DNA from: Agapetus fuscipes
Taxonomy: Eukaryota > Arthropoda > Insecta > Trichoptera > Glossosomatidae
Assembly: GCA_951799405.1 (NCBI GenBank)
Contig: OX637334.1
Span: 186,001-250,000, forward strand
DNA length: 64,000 nucleotides
Direction: 5' to 3'
Position 1 is the first letter of the stretch; each line of letters opens with the position of its first letter. The notes beneath the pieces are model-generated. The model did not search any database and had not been told where the DNA came from. It worked only from the letters and a program-made list of their open reading frames with translations. A program made the position numbers and the translations under genes. Shown here in pieces: positions 9,765 to 20,531 of this stretch.

Positions 9765-10460
9765 ACCTTACTAGACTGATCTAAAAAAGACACAAGATTT
9801 CAGGATCCCTTTCTAGACTGTCTAAACAGGACACAAGATTTCAGGATCCCTTTCTAGACTGTCTAAACAAGACACAAGATTTCAGGATCCCTTTCTAGAC
9901 TGTCTAAACAGGACACAAGATTTCAGGATCCCTTTCTAGACTGTCTAAACAAGACACAAGATTTCAGGATCCCTTTCTAGACTGTCTAAACAAGACACAA
10001 GATTTCAGGATCCCTTTCTAGACTGTCTTAACAAGACACAAGATTTCAGGATCCCTTTCTAGACTGTCTTAACAAGACACAAGATTTCAGGATCCCTTTC
10101 TAGATTGTCTAAAGAAGACACAAGTTTTCTGAATACCTTACTTGACTGGTTTAAACAAAACACAAAATTTCAGGATTCCTTTCTAGACTGGTCTAAACAA
10201 GACACCAATTTTCTGGATACCTTACTAGACTGGTGTAAACAAGACACAAGTTTTCTGAATACCTTACTAGACTGGTGTAAACAAGGCACAAGTTTTCAGG
10301 ATCCCTTACTAGACTGGTCTAAACAAGACACCAATTTTCTGGATACCTTACTAGACTGGTGTAAACAAGACACAAGTTTTCTGAATACCTTACTAGACTC
10401 GTGTAAACAAGGCACAAGTTTTCAGGATCCCTTACTAGACTGGTGTAAATAGGACACAAG
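9765..10460 (+). repeat. 41/42-bp minisatellite
   Basis: The left part (about 9789-10110) is a regular 41-bp array around acacaagatttcaggatccc and tttctagactgtctaaaca. From about 10110 the period becomes 42 bp, with changed units (ttttctgaataccttactag). The 42-bp part stays open in one frame (10105-10452), encoding a 14-residue repeat of the type KQDTSFLNTLLDWC. Variants alternate in threes (DTNFLDT, DTSFLNT, GTSFQDP), giving a 126-bp higher-order unit. It lies inside the tomosyn intron on the opposite strand, and I see no promoter or splice evidence for a protein. Confidence 0.9.
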
Positions 10461-10751
10461 TTTTCAATGTAAAGAGAGCATAACTGGAAAATCTGTCTGT
10501 ACACACTATGTATAGTTAAGTAGGCGAGTCCGCGCTCTAGTAAGGCCAACTTCCGTCGGTAAAGTTTTGACAGGAAATTGAATGAGCGGGCGCCTGCAAG
10601 CTCTCAGCACTCGCCTTGATGGTGTTATTGTAAAAGTGGGGCCAACATCGAGCATGCGAAAATATCCTCACACAGTGCATACCTATACGTACACTGTAGG
10701 GGATGTAAAGATGGAATGCCTTCTGAGAAGTTAACAAAATGCAAACGGTCT

Positions 10752-10996
10752 AATCTAATCTAATCTAAGTTGCAAAGATATGTTACATAGGAGATTCACA
10801 TTAAATTCATTCTCACAAGCAGATACGTACAAGTCCGCGCTTGCACATGCCGTATGTGAACCTACAACATAAAAATCTAATCTCAAATGGACATAAACCC
10901 TGAAACTCTTGCCGTCCTTCCGTGAAACAGGAGTGACATTGGCAAAGTGAACCATTTTTACAGTACGGGTGGTCAGCCGCATACCAACCTATAAGT
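10752..10996 (-). repeat. A-family dispersed repeat, A-2
   Basis: Near full-length copy: (taatc)n tail, aagttgcaaagatat, the central cgcttgcacatgc, tgacattggcaaagtgaacc, and ggtcagccgcataccaacct at its 5' end. Confidence 0.85.
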
Positions 10997-11091
10997 AAAG
11001 GAACATACACGGTAAATTACATTTTTAAAACGGTATACGTTAAAATTCAAACCAATGTTATAATCAAGAGAAAAACATCTTGTTCTTTTGA

Positions 11092-11259
11092 CAATGTCGG
11101 CAAAAGCTGCAGGGTTTATGTTCATTTGGAGTTTAAATTTTAATTTGTAAGTACACATGCAGCATTTGTAATCGCGAACGTACACGTGTCTGTTTGTGGG
11201 CATACACTTCATATGAATCTTAAATGTTAATATATCTTTGCAACTTCGATTATAGATTT
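11092..11259 (+). repeat. A-family dispersed repeat, A-3 (5'-truncated)
   Basis: Begins at aatgtcggcaaaagctgc and runs to tatctttgcaacttcgatta. It lies close to A-2 in the opposite orientation, forming an inverted pair about 95 bp apart. Confidence 0.8.
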
Positions 11260-11598
11260 TAAAGATGTATAGTAGGATTTGAATTAAAAATCCTTTACCG
11301 TCTACATTGCTGATCAGCCGCCATTTTAAATTCATAACCTAAATAAGCGATATTTATTTCATGTAAATTTGTAATTAATTCGTCTACTCAGCTTTCATCG
11401 ACATGATTAGAATACCTTTGTTATTTTATCCGAAAAGGTAACATTGTGAGATCCATATAAGTACCCCATGAGACCCGGCCCGCTAGCAGTGGGAGTTGTT
11501 ACATGAAATGATTGGGTTTCACTCAGATACACGCGAGTACAACAATTTACAAACGTTTAAACTCAAAATCAGCGTTTAAAAAAACATGTATGGGTACT

Positions 11599-11840
11599 GT
11601 ACCCTTAGTACGAGTTGAAAAACTTGAGTAAAGTAAAGTTTACGGAAAGTATAAAAGAGTGATTTTCCCCAAAATTTGCCGTTTTTGTTTCTTACACTTT
11701 ATGGTATTTGCAAAAGAGTTACAGTAATGAAGAAAATCAAGTTCAAACAAACAAAAACGGCAGATTTTGGTGAAAACCACTCTTTAATACTTTCCGTAAA
11801 CTTTACTTTACTCAAGTTTTGCAACTCGTACTCAGGGTAC
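11599..11840. mobile_element. Foldback MITE, family V copy 1
   Basis: A 242-bp element whose ~90-bp terminal inverted repeats begin gtacccttagtacgagttg (left) and, reversed, gtaccctgagtacgagttgc (right). A second copy, 241 bp, is at 42074-42314. It has no coding capacity beyond incidental ORFs. The target duplication is unclear. Confidence 0.85.
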
Positions 11841-12145
11841 TGTTGTGTTCTTCGGAAGCGTTTATCTACTAAATTCCTTACACTTTGGATATCAATCCAA
11901 GTTGGAGCTTGCTAGCGTTTGCGAAAGAACTCCATAGATAAAAAATCACATTACTCCAATGTACGAGTATATACCTCAATGCATTACTCCTTATTTTTGG
12001 ACACAAATGGTCGTAAGAAATTTAACAGAATAGTGTTTCAAGTTTTTAAAGTTTTGTAGGAATGAAACAGATATATGTTTTTTTTTGGAGTTGACATTTA
12101 TTTTATAGAATTAGTTAACACGATGTAATTTTACATGTTGTCCCT

Positions 12146-12506
12146 TCACTGTCACACACACTGACTTGTATCATCTGACACACTGACTTGTATCATCTGA
12201 CACACTGACTTGTATCATCTGACACACTGACTTGTATCATCTGACACACTGACTTGTATCATCTGACACACTGACTTGTATCATCTGACACACTGACTTG
12301 TATCATCTGACACACTGACTTGTATCATCTGACACACTGACTTGTATCATCTGACACACTGGCTTGTATCATCTGACACACTGACTTGTATCATCTGACA
12401 CACTGACTTGTATCATCTGACACACTGACTTGTATCATCTGACACACTGACTTGTATCATCTGACACACTGACTTGTATCATCTGACACACTGACTTATC
12501 TGATCT
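12146..12506. repeat. 22-bp minisatellite, about 16 units
   Basis: Nearly perfect tandem copies of ctgacacactgacttgtatc+at. A single g-for-a variant unit lies near 12361, and a degenerate unit closes the array. Confidence 0.95.
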
Positions 12507-12744
12507 GACTGTGTCACGCAAAACGCCGCTTTTTAAATGACTGACGTGGAGTTCCAGAAGTCCGATTTTGCGTGGTCTAGTTCTTTCTAGCAGTTTCTTG
12601 TACCTTCTATACTAAATATAATTATTCCAGTGCTTTAACGACTTGTTATTTTTTTTTTAATTATTATAATGTTAAACTGTTGCTAAGATAGTCGAGGGAA
12701 TAAGCTGATGTTGGCACTCAAATTTGCGTTATTGAAACTAGCGC

Positions 12745-12928
12745 TGGTTTAAAGCCCGCCTGCGCCGTGTCCTATAACTTCGAACCTAGTTCAACAGATG
12801 GTATTGAGTAATTATTAATGAATAATTTATTAAAAATATTCAATAATGAATTATGAATTGATAATGTTTCTGGTCAGGCTATTTCGGTTAATAATTGCAT
12901 TCCTCTTCACAAATCAATTAAAAAAAAT
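12745..12928 (+). mobile_element. SINE family III copy, III-2 (head eroded)
   Basis: It carries agcgctggtttaaagcccgcc (a decayed B box), tcgaacctagttcaacaga, the attaatgaat palindromic centre and the 3' end tgcattcctcttcacaaatc plus an A-rich tail. Confidence 0.7.
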
Positions 12929-13004
12929 ACTCTTACACTGATAATTATAACAATACTTAATAACGTTCACTAGACTCGCTGTTTTAGTTTCTAAGTTTTT
13001 GTTG

Positions 13005-13090
13005 GTATAACGCGCTGGCTGAGTTAAAGCATTGTTCTATACTGGAGTGGCGAAGTTTGATTCTCAGTGTGTGAGAGTTGGACTAATATT
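13005..13090 (+). repeat. tRNA-like head (possible SINE fragment)
   Basis: An A-box-like ggctgagttaaagc and a B-box-like gaagtttgattctcag are about 38 bp apart. The stems do not pair convincingly, so I regard it as a SINE relic and not a tRNA. Confidence 0.35.
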
Positions 13091-13300
13091 TACGCAGACT
13101 TGTCTTGTGTTACGGAGTTATTATTGAAAGTTAAATTACATTAATCCCTCTAATAATACTGTTACCATAATAAAGGGCAGTGATAAGAAACCAGTGCTAT
13201 CGAATGAGGCACGCAAAATTATTTTATAAAAAAAAGTTTTCATTGTCAGTTCAATAAAATTACCTACGCGGAAATACGGTCATTCGACATTTTTATGTAT

Positions 13301-13528
13301 AATCTAAGTTGCAAAGATATATTCATATTTAAGGCTCATATTTAATGCATGCCTACAAGCAGGCGCATATTAGTAAGCGCTTACGTACATTGTATGTATA
13401 CACATAAATAAACCAAACCTCACATAAACATAAACTTTGCCACTTCTGTCGCCTTTCTCTGAAACCGGGGTGGTATTGGTAAAAGTTTTTACAGCATTAG
13501 AGGTCAGCCTCATGCCAGCATATTAATC
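13301..13528 (-). repeat. A-family dispersed repeat, A-4
   Basis: Near full-length, diverged copy: aatctaagttgcaaagatat to ggtcagcctcatgccagcat. Confidence 0.75.
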
Positions 13529-13948
13529 AAGGAACATTGAATGAATCGAAAAAAAGACTCTGCGATCCGTGGTGTAAAGAAGAGCGTGTTTCCAAACGTT
13601 TCGTTTGAGTCGTATCCCACGTTGTCAGGCGACGTGTCTCTCCACCGCCTAGGAGGCAAACACTGAACTGTCAAGAAGAATTTGCTGCTCGTGATTGAAG
13701 ATTATAGAATAAGTTTGAGAAATACGTTTGTTTATAAAAAATATTGTTGATGGCATCCCACGTTTTCAATAAAATCATTTGATTAACAACAGGTTAAACA
13801 GAAAACCTCCAGGACTGATGCTTGCTTCTCTGTTTAGAGTGCAGTCACACTAAAAGCATGTATGCTCTCTTTCTAACTAAGGACAGTAAGCGTTTATATG
13901 TGATTTGAAAAGGACACATAAAATGCAATTTTAATTACACCATATCAT

Positions 13949-14407
13949 ACGCTTGTCAGGAGTCTGGTCCACTCTATTTTTCTCTATGCTGCTGAAACAT
14001 GGACCATAAAAGCAGCAGAAAGAAGAAAAATTGACGCTTTTGAAATGTGGTGCTGGAGGCGCATGCTTCGAATCCCATGGACAGCTAGACGCACCAATGA
14101 GTCCATTCGTCGGGAGATGCGTTTGGATGGCTTGACTCTGGCCAACATGTGTACACGCCGTATTCTTCAGTTCTTCGGACACGTTGTCCGTGGCAATGAG
14201 GATAGCCTGGAACGACTGGTTGTGATCGGTAACTTGGAGGGGAAGAGAGGAAGAGGTAGATCCCCCACACGATGGACCGATCAAGTGAAGACAGCAGCAG
14301 GCACCTCGGTAGTTGGAGCGTTGCGGGCAGCGCAGTCGAGGGAGAGCTGGAGAAGATTGGTTGCTTCCACAAGGGTCACAACCCTCAGTAATGAGGAATA
14401 TGATTAA
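13949..14407 (+). mobile_element. LINE (non-LTR) reverse-transcriptase C-terminal tail, family Z
   Basis: The open frame reads LYAAETWTI at about 13982-14008, then FEMWCWRRMLRIPWTA, RRILQFFGHVVRG and GKRGRGRSPTRWTDQVK before the stop near 14407. This string is typical of the region after the polymerase domain in LINE ORF2 proteins. The endonuclease and polymerase domains are absent, so the copy is 5'-truncated. A decayed relative is at 56.7 kb. The longest ORFs on the opposite strand are shadows. Confidence 0.85.
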
Positions 14408-14610
14408 GAAGATATCATACGCAAATCTATCCTAATCAAATAAATCAGACAATCAGTAAGTTGGCATTTTTTTTGTCAATTAATTGTTTCTAAATTTTTA
14501 CGAAAGGTGTTGCATCACTATGATACTCTATCACAACGAAGCCTCGGTTTCCCACATTAAGTTTCCACATAATAATCTTATATCTGACGTCTTGGGTATG
14601 TTAAGACATA

Positions 14611-14812
14611 CACGCGCCACTAGGGTATCTACCCTAACTCACACGCACTACTAGGGTATCTACCCTAACTCACACGCGCCACTAGGGTCTCTACCCTAAC
14701 TCACACACACTACTAGGGTCTCTACTCTAACTCACACACACCACTAGGGTCTCTACCCTAATATAATACATACACGCGTCACTAGGGTCCCTACCCCAAC
14801 TTACACACATAA
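14611..14812. repeat. ~32-bp minisatellite
   Basis: About six units of cactagggtctctaccctaa followed by ctcacacac-type sequence. Each unit contains the short dyad agggt...accct. Unit length varies through ca-rich slippage. Confidence 0.85.
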
Positions 14813-15005
14813 GGGTAGCTGCAAAAGGAAATATTTGAACACGAGAAGGTTACTTAAATCGTGGAGATCTAAATAGTTGAGAAACCTTGTGTAAAGTTGA
14901 GAGGCCTTGTGTAAGCAAATAATCATTTTCCATTGATTATGAAATAGGAGGAGTATGACGGGAACGATTCTTTGAATGCGAGAAAGAAAAATTAAAATTC
15001 AAAGA

Positions 15006-15160
15006 GAATGTCGATAGTCCGATCGATAGTTCAGTTGGTAGAGTGCTTGCGTTGCATGCCGAGAGCTCGCGTTCAAATTCCACCGAGGGTTGTATTTTGA
15101 CAACCGAACAGGCCGAAGTCCGGGAATCTCCAATATTGATGAAATTTCTCATGAATATTC
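15006..15160 (+). mobile_element. SINE family II copy (tRNA-Ala-like head), II-1, 3'-truncated
   Basis: The head tcagttggtagagtgcttgc, gttgcatgc and cgcgttcaaattccaccgag aligns with the A box, anticodon loop (TGC) and B box of tRNA-Ala. The 3' part of the head is followed by unrelated sequence. The acceptor stem does not pair, so it is not a functional tRNA. Confidence 0.7.
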
Positions 15161-15369
15161 TGTAAAATACCTTGTTTGATTGGATATTTGAAATAAACTG
15201 CTGTAAATATGTTTGCATGTATGTATACAGTATACTATACAGTACATGTTTACCTAATGTTGGAATTCCAGCAGGCAATAGAATTCCGTGCGCGCACTCA
15301 TGCAGCTATATGCAGAGTCTGTCGGGAACTAATAAGCTCACAAAAATACATCAAGTTGGGTGGTATCTA

Positions 15370-15482
15370 TAATCTAAGTTTCAAAGACATAGTAGGTATA
15401 AGCAACAAACTTTCATATTCATTAATGCAAGTCCACAAGCAAACACGTGTAATTTAGCGCTTACGCATGCACTTACAAAACA
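15370..15482 (-). repeat. A-family dispersed repeat, A-5 (3' half only)
   Basis: Carries aatctaagtttcaaagacat through cacaagcaaacacgtgtaat and stops at acttacaaaac. Confidence 0.7.
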
Positions 15483-15671
15483 CTTAAACCGTATGACTCT
15501 TTAAATGACTTGATGAAATTAAATGTTGACTCGAGAATAACCTTGGAGTGACTGCATCACGAAACGGCGCTATAAAGAAATCATCAACTCATCATCATCA
15601 TCAACTCAAGAACCTAAACAATGGTTTAACTAAATCCCTGTTTAAACTAATAAAAATAAACATAATTATCT

Positions 15672-15885
15672 CAGTGTTATGTCAAGGAGTGGGTCCCAGC
15701 GTATGTTTGAAATAAAACCGTGCCGGTTCGATCCCGCTTGGCTTTTTTAAGAGTAGCTTCGACCCAGAGCTTACAAATGCTATTGTGTAATTGTTCAAAA
15801 ATAATTAATACGACAGTACCTACTGTTTTTTTTTTCTTTCTGAAATAGGCCGAAATAAGTTGGTGAATGAATTTTTCCCAACGAT
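15672..15885 (+). mobile_element. SINE family III copy, III-3 (diverged)
   Basis: The B box ccggttcgatcccgcttgg, the body cttcgacccagagcttac and the 3' motif ataagttggtgaatgaattt follow the family order. Confidence 0.6.
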
Positions 15886-16396
15886 AAAAAACACGTTTAA
15901 GCGTGAACTTACACGTGCTTGCATGAGAATAAGAATTTTCAATGTTTGTATTTTTTTTTCGTCTCACATTGAAGGTAGAGAGAGTAACACATGGAAGAAA
16001 AAAATGACAGAACAAGAAATTTAGTTTACAACGCATTCTGACTCCCTCTCATGAAGCTTTCGTTCAATAACTGCATTCTGCTGCTGCACCGGTTTCCCGG
16101 GATGATGCACCCGACCGGATAATCGGCGCGGAATTCCGGTAATTATGTGCGAATACCGGGTTAAATAGCGGATCGGGAATATCCGGAATGAAGCCGAACT
16201 TGGTGAAAGGCATCCGGGTAATTGGGAAGCGACGGAGTAATCGTGTGGTTGAATGCATTTAGGGAGGGAAAGCATTTAATTGGAAATTTTGGTGAATCAA
16301 AGAATGGAATTTTAAAATTAAAAACGCTGTGTATGTAGTGCTCTTAATCAAAATAGGGTATCCTCGTTTTTATTTATGAAACATTAAGGTTGGACT
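15886..16396. other. Intronic DNA with a GC-rich island
   Basis: No gene was recognised. The 16080-16220 segment is GC-rich with repeated ccgg words, against an otherwise AT-rich background. ORFs crossing it have no recognisable domain. Confidence 0.45.
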
Positions 16397-16881
16397 TATA
16401 GGTTGGTATGAGGCTGACCACCCATACTGTAAAAAATGGTTCACTTTGCCAATGTCACCCCTGTGTCAGGGAAGGCCGGCAAAAGTTGTAGGGCTTATGT
16501 TCATTTGAGGTTTGGATTTTATTTGTAAGTACACATTCAGCATTTCGCTGCCTTAGTTCTTGTTTACCGTATCCACCATTGAGAAAATTTTACATGAGCA
16601 ATGTTTGCATGTGTACTGGACCAATGTGTCTTATAAAAACAAGAAATTTATTTTAAAAATATTTAAAAGAACTCTCACATTATCGAGTTTTTCTTAGCTC
16701 AGATTGTGTAGAATTTGATTCATAAGACAACTGCATGAAAAAGTCATATTTGACAAGATTGGCGTATACGGTAAACAAGAACTGGGAAAGCGATTTGTAA
16801 GCGCGAACTACACGTGTTTGTTTGTGGGCATGCATTTGACAGCCTTAAATGTTAATATATCTCTGCAACTCAGATTATAGA
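16397..16881 (+). repeat. A-family dispersed repeat, A-6, split by a MITE
   Basis: The 5' part runs 16397-16545 and the 3' part 16793-16881. Together they make one normal A unit, with the 247-bp insert described separately. Confidence 0.85.
16546..16792. mobile_element. MITE nested in A-6, 247 bp, 4-bp TSD
   Basis: The terminal inverted repeats are cgctgccttagttcttgttt (left) and, reversed, cgctttcccagttcttgttt (right), both continuing accgtat. The tetramer attt flanks it on both sides (16542-16545, 16793-16796) and is single in uninterrupted A copies. It is non-autonomous. I do not assign a superfamily. Confidence 0.85.
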
Positions 16882-16994
16882 TTATAGAAAGTCTTAGTAA
16901 AAGAGTGACAGTAATGAAAAATAAAAGTTGATCTAAATTGTAAAGGTTAAACAATACACAACTTAAGAAATGTCATCACAAAATAGTTATTTAT

Positions 16995-17110
16995 GCCACT
17001 GCCAAGTAATGATAGTCTTTTTAACACGAGTGCTAGTTTGTGCCATGAGGCGCAGCCGAATGGCACAATAGAAAGCACGAGTGTTACAAAGACTAATTAC
17101 GTGCAGTGGC
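16995..17110. mobile_element. Short foldback (MITE-like) element
   Basis: About 50-bp imperfect arms start gccactgccaagtaat (left) and, reversed, gccactgcacgtaatt (right) around a gaggcgcagccga loop. The arms include acacgagtgct and its complement. Confidence 0.7.
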
Positions 17111-17320
17111 AAACAATACTTTTTCTACGACCATGAGAGAATTAACAAAATAGTGAATAATAGTCATTATAATGTACTCGTCCATTTGAAGTAATTAAAA
17201 CCTTACCTTTGTCAAAACGTGTGATTTATCATTCCCTTCGATTATCTAATCTAACCTAAGTTGTAAAAATAAATTATATTTAGGTTTCATATTGAATTCA
17301 TGCCCACAAGCCGACACATA

Positions 17321-18473
17321 GGGGAAGGTGGGGCAAGATGGGGCCTTTAAGGTAAGACGTCAATAAAACACATTTCTTTTTATCAGTCTTTTATAAAATA
17401 TTTATTTTCATAAACTTCAATACTTAATGTAGCAAACTTATAACAAAAATACATAAAATAATCAATAAAAAATAGTAATATTAATCAAATAAAAATAGTC
17501 GTAATTACCCCGTCTTGCCCCACTGGTGGGGAAAGATGGGGTACCATCTACTGCGGTTCGCAACTACGGCAAACAAGGATGGCATCTTGATTTTCGTCAT
17601 CTACTCCAGCGCATGAAGAGTGTGCTCAGTTCCGGCACATTTGGAATGCTATCCAGCCTTCATTTGAGTCAAGGTATGACCCACCACAAAACAGGCACTC
17701 TGTATCATCGTCATCGGTATTGGAAGAAGATACACATTTTGATCGTTTTGATGGCTGCTTGCGTTTTGTTTTGGTTTTTGTAACATTAATTTTATTTTAT
17801 TTTATTTTATTCTTGATAGCATTTTTCTTGTTTACGTCTTCAAATTCCTTTTTATACGGCGATGAAGTGAAAATACTAGTCTTGCCCCTGTGTTTAGATT
17901 TCCTTTTCTCTGTCTGTGATGTTTTTGGTATAGAGAGTAACTGTCTCGGACTGGATAGGATGAAGACTGAATCATCGGGTGACTCGTTAGGATGCTCGGT
18001 AGTTGGCACAGTATCAGTCACGGTGGAAATAGCGGTACTAAAGTTGTTACTACAATGTGCTCAAGCAATGAGGTAAGATGGGGTACCGATACCCCGTCTT
18101 ACCCCTTTTACTATTTTTGTTAACAGAGTGTTTTGTTTACAAAATACAATTTCTCCATAAATAATTGATAATCTAATCTTGAATTTCAAAAGTTAGAGCT
18201 TGTATTGCGACCATCAGCCAGTTAAAATCACGATATTCTTCCTTCAATGTCACAAGCAACAAAATTCGATAAAATAACATGAAATTTGCGATAAACACGT
18301 TTAGTATCGCTGCGCATCGGAGCGTGCGTACATGTCCACTGCGATTATGTCATTGGCGGGAGGTTTGAGGACAGCATCAAATGGCATGATTCGCTCGGAG
18401 CTACTCGGCAGCTTTAGGCTTTTATCGTAGGGCCCCATCTTGCCTCACTACCCCGTCTTACCCCACCTTCCCC
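17321..18473 (-). mobile_element. Pogo/Tigger-like DNA transposon remnant, 1153 bp, TA target site
   Basis: The terminal inverted repeats begin ggggaaggtggggcaagatg (left) and, reversed, ggggaaggtggggtaagacg (right). TA flanks both ends (17319-17320, 18474-18475) within an interrupted A repeat. Related ggggtaagatgggg words recur inside. It keeps only the 3' end of a transposase gene, so it is non-autonomous. The TA target and the transposase tail both fit the pogo branch of Tc1/mariner. Confidence 0.8.
17549..18021 (-). pseudogene. Truncated transposase C-terminus (pogo-like, cysteine-rich tail)
   Basis: Minus-strand frames give the basic segment SSPYKKEFEDVNKKNAIKNK (from the 17797-18021 ORF). 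After a frame break, a cysteine-rich tail follows: ECLFCGGSY, then FQMCRN-stop-AHSSCAG, then CRSCEPQ and a stop. CxxC...CxxC(W)AHxxCAG...CxxC is the PHD-like zinc tail seen at the C-termini of many pogo/Tigger-like transposases. A stop replaces the expected Trp, and the DNA-binding and DDE domains are missing. It cannot make an active transposase. Confidence 0.7.
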
Positions 18474-18630
18474 TATGTATAAAGTCGCGCTTTTACATCC
18501 TGCATATAAGCTTAAACATTCAAACCCAAAACTCTAATAAACATATGCCCTGCAGTTGTATTGGCAGGTGAACCAAATTTGTACAGCATAGGTGATCAAC
18601 CTCATACTCACCTATTAACCAAGTAACTTT

Positions 18631-20299
18631 TTGAGTTTGTTTATTTTTTGCGGTGAAATTTTTTGTATTGTTTTCCTTTCAAGCCTTTTATTTTCCATTG
18701 AAAAAAGGAAAGCTTTATTTGGAGCAATCCGATAAATAAATTCGATAAATTTTAGCACTATTAACAATTTTTATTTGACTCTACACATAAAATATACTTA
18801 TTTATTTTCATCTGAACAGGGCTGAAAGTCTCATCACCACGGTAATTCCTACCTACCGAATATCACTAATATTGTATGAAGCCTAATCAGCTGATCGCTT
18901 GCGGCCATCTTGGATTGACAGGTCTTCATACCCCCATACAAGGTTGACATTTGAAATAAAAAAATGGTTCCAATTCTGACAATGCGCATGCGCACATGTT
19001 CATTTTAACACGGTTACCGGTTGCATAATGTAACATTATGCAACGGGTGTAGAAATGTATGGCATTGTGATTGCGTTAGCCGTTTTGTAATTAGTAAATT
19101 ACCAAATGGGAGTAGAAAAAAATATTTACAAAACACGTTCTTTTTCACATTTTTTTCATGTGTTATATTTTGGTAATATTTTTTCTTTTTAATTACAGAA
19201 TTAAACATTGTTTAGTCTCGCAAGTAGCCGATTTTTGTTTACATAGATTTTGAGAAAATATGAAACAACTGAAACTGCTTAATTAATAAAATTTATATTC
19301 TCTCTCCACATTTTCTCAAAAAGTATTTACTTGATCGAGCCATTGCTTTCTAAATCAAGAAAAAGAGGATGAAAAAGAAAACTCACTCAATTTTCAACCC
19401 TAGCCGGGTCGTACCTACCATGCATTTTTTAATGCTTAGTCTGAGACGATAACCACTAGACAACAAAAAGACCTATTCCACCCTAATGACAAATTATTGC
19501 TCACATATTTTCTTTTCACCTAAAGACCCAAACTTGCCGACTTTTTCTTTCCACGGTCGTTACTTTAAGTTTGCGAATTAGGAGACGACATAAAAGTGAA
19601 GTTAGTTCTCTCATGTGTGTAACTGACAGTGCAATTCTTAGTCTGATCGCTGACTAAGCAGCTGTCCCTCCTCTACCAGAGCCTTAATCTGAAAATCATC
19701 CAACAAAATCAAAACGCAAACAGTTCATTTCTAGCAAAATTAACTGAAAAATCAATGGAATTGTTTGATGTGTTGTAGTTGAGGTTAGAGCTCTTGTAAA
19801 GAAGGGAGACGTTGGTTAACGAGCGACTTTGAATAACACTACAAGAAACTAAAAGGCGTCCGTAGATCCGGGGAATCCCAGACTAACTTAGCACATTAGG
19901 ATCTCAACACAACTTGTGCGTTACTCCAAATGTCGCATTACTTCCAACGTGTTTTCCTATGTGTTTTGTACTTTTGTGTACAGCTCGTACATTTTATCCG
20001 TTTCCCTTGGACGGTTCGATAAAGATCATTTGCAGCTAGCCCAAACAAGAGCAAAGTCTGGTAACTTACTTGAAATTTCCAGGTACAATAAAACACGTTG
20101 TCGGAAAATTAAATCCATTCCAAACTGGAGTATTTTTTGACAGTTGTCTCAAACTATTATTTTAAAACGAAACTTTGCTTCGTATTGTACAAAAACCATA
20201 AATGTTTTTGTAATCTAAGAGTACCTAGCGCAAAGTTCAGTAATATTTACAAAAACGTTGTTTATGTGCACCATATTCAGTCACTTATAAGTTATATAT
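18631..20299. other. Intronic DNA with repeat fragments
   Basis: No exon was seen. At 18870-18945 there is a fragment (ttgcggccatcttggattga) shared with the core of the MITE at 54704-54935. A perfect 11-bp-arm hairpin (gttgcataatg...) lies at about 19020-19044. A minus-strand tRNA-like head (tagtggttatcgtctcagac, ggtacgacccggct) lies at about 19398-19470. Confidence 0.45.
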
Positions 20300-20531
20300 C
20301 TATAATCTAAGAAAGAAAGACATATTAACATTTGAGATCCATATTGAATGCAAGCTCACAGGCAGACATGTGTAAGGTCAAGCTTGCACATCCTGCATTT
20401 TAATTTACAAAATAAAATCTAAACTGAATATAAGCCCCGCAGATCTGGCCGCTCTTCCCTAAAACAAAAGTGATCTTGGCAAAGAAAACCATATTTTTTC
20501 AGTGATCTTGCTCAGTATCATACCAACCTTG
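20300..20531 (-). repeat. A-family dispersed repeat, A-8
   Basis: Diverged near full-length copy from tataatctaagaaagaaaga to gctcagtatcataccaacct. Confidence 0.75.

Larger units (their letters stand above)
17245..18620 (-). repeat. A-family dispersed repeat, A-7, split by a pogo-like transposon
   Basis: The tail half (aacctaagttgtaaaaata to ccgacacata) lies at 17245-17320, and the head half (tgtataaagtcgcgc to cctcatactcacctatta) at 18474-18620. Confidence 0.8.

Noticed and set aside
10105..10452. A real 115-aa repeat-protein gene
   Set aside because: The frame is fully explained by the 42-bp minisatellite period, and no promoter, splice site or non-repeat domain is present.
12146..12506. 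CRISPR-like direct repeats
   Set aside because: Continuous 22-bp tandem units with no unique spacers. It is a minisatellite in animal DNA.
15015..15080. Apparent tRNA-Ala gene
   Set aside because: The A box, anticodon loop and B box look good, but there is no paired acceptor stem, and the same head opens the SINE II copies.
17526..18076. Plus-strand ORFs inside the pogo-like element
   Set aside because: Hydrophobic low-complexity translations on the strand opposite the legible transposase tail.
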